Notes under the pieces: generated by a model
Told to the model about the DNA's origin: nothing
Database searches by the model: none
The model's input: the letters and a program-made list of their open reading frames with translations, nothing else
Shown here: positions 22,959 to 23,730 of the stretch, piece after piece
How positions within the stretch are numbered: the first letter of the stretch is position 1
Layout of the letters: each line of letters starts with the position of its first letter
NCBI GenBank assembly: GCA_937944075.1
Contig: CALDZZ010000074.1
Span: forward strand, 1-23,730
Length of the DNA: 23,730 nucleotides
Direction: 5' to 3'
Source of the DNA: an uncultured Rhizobiaceae group bacterium
Lineage (GTDB): Bacteria; Pseudomonadota; Alphaproteobacteria; Rhizobiales; Rhizobiaceae
Translations under genes and position numbers: made by a program

Positions 22959-23730
22959 TTATAGTAGAAGCAACCCATCATCAAACAGTGTCTGAGCATC
23001 AAGTCCTACACGGCCTTCCAGACCTGCTACATGATATACGGTGCCATCGATATTAGCTGAAACGAGCGTATCCTGACCATCATCATTGAAAAGAACATCA
23101 CTTACGTCAATATCCAGCGCACTGAAGTCGAGTATATCAACTTTTGAGAAGTCACTGATTACATCGGTATAGAGCTCTTCCCCATTGGCTAGATCTTCAA
23201 ACAGATACTTGTAAACATCTTCACCCGTACCACCTGAGAATGTGTCATTACCAGCGCCACCAGAGAAAATATCATGGCCTGAGCCACCTTCTATGCGGTC
23301 GTTTCCATCTCCGCCAATGATTTCATCATTTCCACCCTCACCGAATAGAATATCATTACCAGCACCGCCAGATAGAATATCATTACCAGTGCCGGCAGTA
23401 ATGTAATCATCGCCATCATTACCAAACAATTCATCATGACCGGAAGAACCGTCTAAACGGTCATCACCTTGCCCACCATAAATTATGTCATTACCGCCAT
23501 CGCCCTTAAGCAAGTCGTTATCATCACCCCCAAATAGGTTGTCGTTACCAAGACCACCCCAAAGGAAGTCTTCACCCGCATCACCATTGAGCGTATCATT
23601 ACCCGTTTGGCCATATAGATTATCATTCTCATCGCCGCCGCTAATGACGTCAGCTCCGCCAAGTCCATAGAGTCTGTCAGCGAGGCTCCCGCCATCAATG
23701 ACGTCATCAAAGGCTGAGCCGAAATATTGC
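22959..23730 (-). CDS. RTX calcium-binding secreted protein, C-terminal part (partial)
   Basis: The frame is open from the TAA at 22959 to the right edge, so only the last 256 or so residues are seen and the N-terminus is outside. From about 23690 down to 23220 there are 18 consecutive nine-residue repeats of the GGxGxDxUx type (for example 'GGAGNDILF' and 'GGDGNDRIE'), which form a parallel beta-roll that binds calcium outside the cell. A non-repeat end domain follows ('DVISDFSKVDILDFSALDIDVSDV', about 23155-23085), as in serralysin-type secretion domains, and the protein ends 'FDDGLLLL', an acidic then hydrophobic tail typical of type I secretion substrates. Enzyme or adhesin activity would be encoded further upstream. 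No secretion genes are in the window. A TTG at 23513 lies mid-repeat and is not a start. Confidence 0.93.
   Translation of the reverse strand, partial: QYFGSAFDDVIDGGSLADRLYGLGGADVISGGDENDNLYGQTGNDTLNGDAGEDFLWGGLGNDNLFGGDDNDLLKGDGGNDIIYGGQGDDRLDGSSGHDELFGNDGDDYITAGTGNDILSGGAGNDILFGEGGNDEIIGGDGNDRIEGGSGHDIFSGGAGNDTFSGGTGEDVYKYLFEDLANGEELYTDVISDFSKVDILDFSALDIDVSDVLFNDDGQDTLVSANIDGTVYHVAGLEGRVGLDAQTLFDDGLLLL

Noticed and set aside
23220..23690. Regularly spaced near-repeats of about 27 bases that resemble a repeat array
   Set aside because: They are in-frame codons of RTX nonapeptides with variable sequence, not a CRISPR or satellite array.
1..23730. Search for mobile elements, toxin-antitoxin pairs, defence genes, tRNA or rRNA genes
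   Set aside because: No transposase, integrase, target-site duplication, toxin-antitoxin pair or RNA gene was recognised. Gene order and base use look uniform, consistent with core chromosome.

Overview
The window reads as a stretch of chromosomal backbone from an alphaproteobacterium, most likely of the order Hyphomicrobiales (Rhizobiales) and with only moderate GC content (mid-40s by eye). The evidence is the gene content and order: amiC-mrcA divergent from a large RNase E whose S1 domain carries a long charged insertion, an sfsA-map-radC run, a trmJ/murI/rpsD neighbourhood, and a DUF2853 gene. No tRNA, rRNA, insertion sequence, phage gene or CRISPR array was found.

Layout from left to right. 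A small DUF2853 gene on + ends in a clear terminator (160-554). A minus-strand run gatB, GNAT, GNAT follows (3076 down to 573; 4-bp overlap, then a 3-bp gap). A small membrane protein diverges from gatB (3113-3496). A hairpin separates it from the cell-wall pair amiC and mrcA (7470 down to 3557). Then comes a 563-base intergenic region that probably holds the long 5' leader of rne. A plus-strand block follows: rne, sfsA, map, radC with gaps of 18-24 bases, then an RND/MMPL-type transporter with a small exported protein behind it. On the minus strand lie an L,D-transpeptidase of the YcbB type, rpsD, murI, a PAP2 phosphatase and trmJ. Divergent from trmJ is a metallophosphoesterase-fold protein that lacks several usual metal ligands. 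At the right edge is the C-terminal part of an RTX calcium-binding secreted protein whose N-terminus lies outside the window.

Two functions dominate. One is peptidoglycan synthesis and remodelling: glutamate racemase, class A PBP, AMIN-type amidase, L,D-transpeptidase and possibly a lipid-phosphate phosphatase. The other is RNA and translation: GatB, RNase E, Map, TrmJ and S4.

I found no convincing unknown multi-gene system. The items most worth a second look are local. RNase E carries the same Lys/Arg-rich motif in its S1 insertion and its C-terminal tail. The rne leader is long and structured. The rpsD leader has a strong hairpin, an orphan Shine-Dalgarno sequence and an exact 13-nt complement to the end of its own coding region. 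The phosphoesterase fold is degenerate. The L,D-transpeptidase has a Lys-rich export tail. The RTX terminator is embedded in the coding end of the converging gene.
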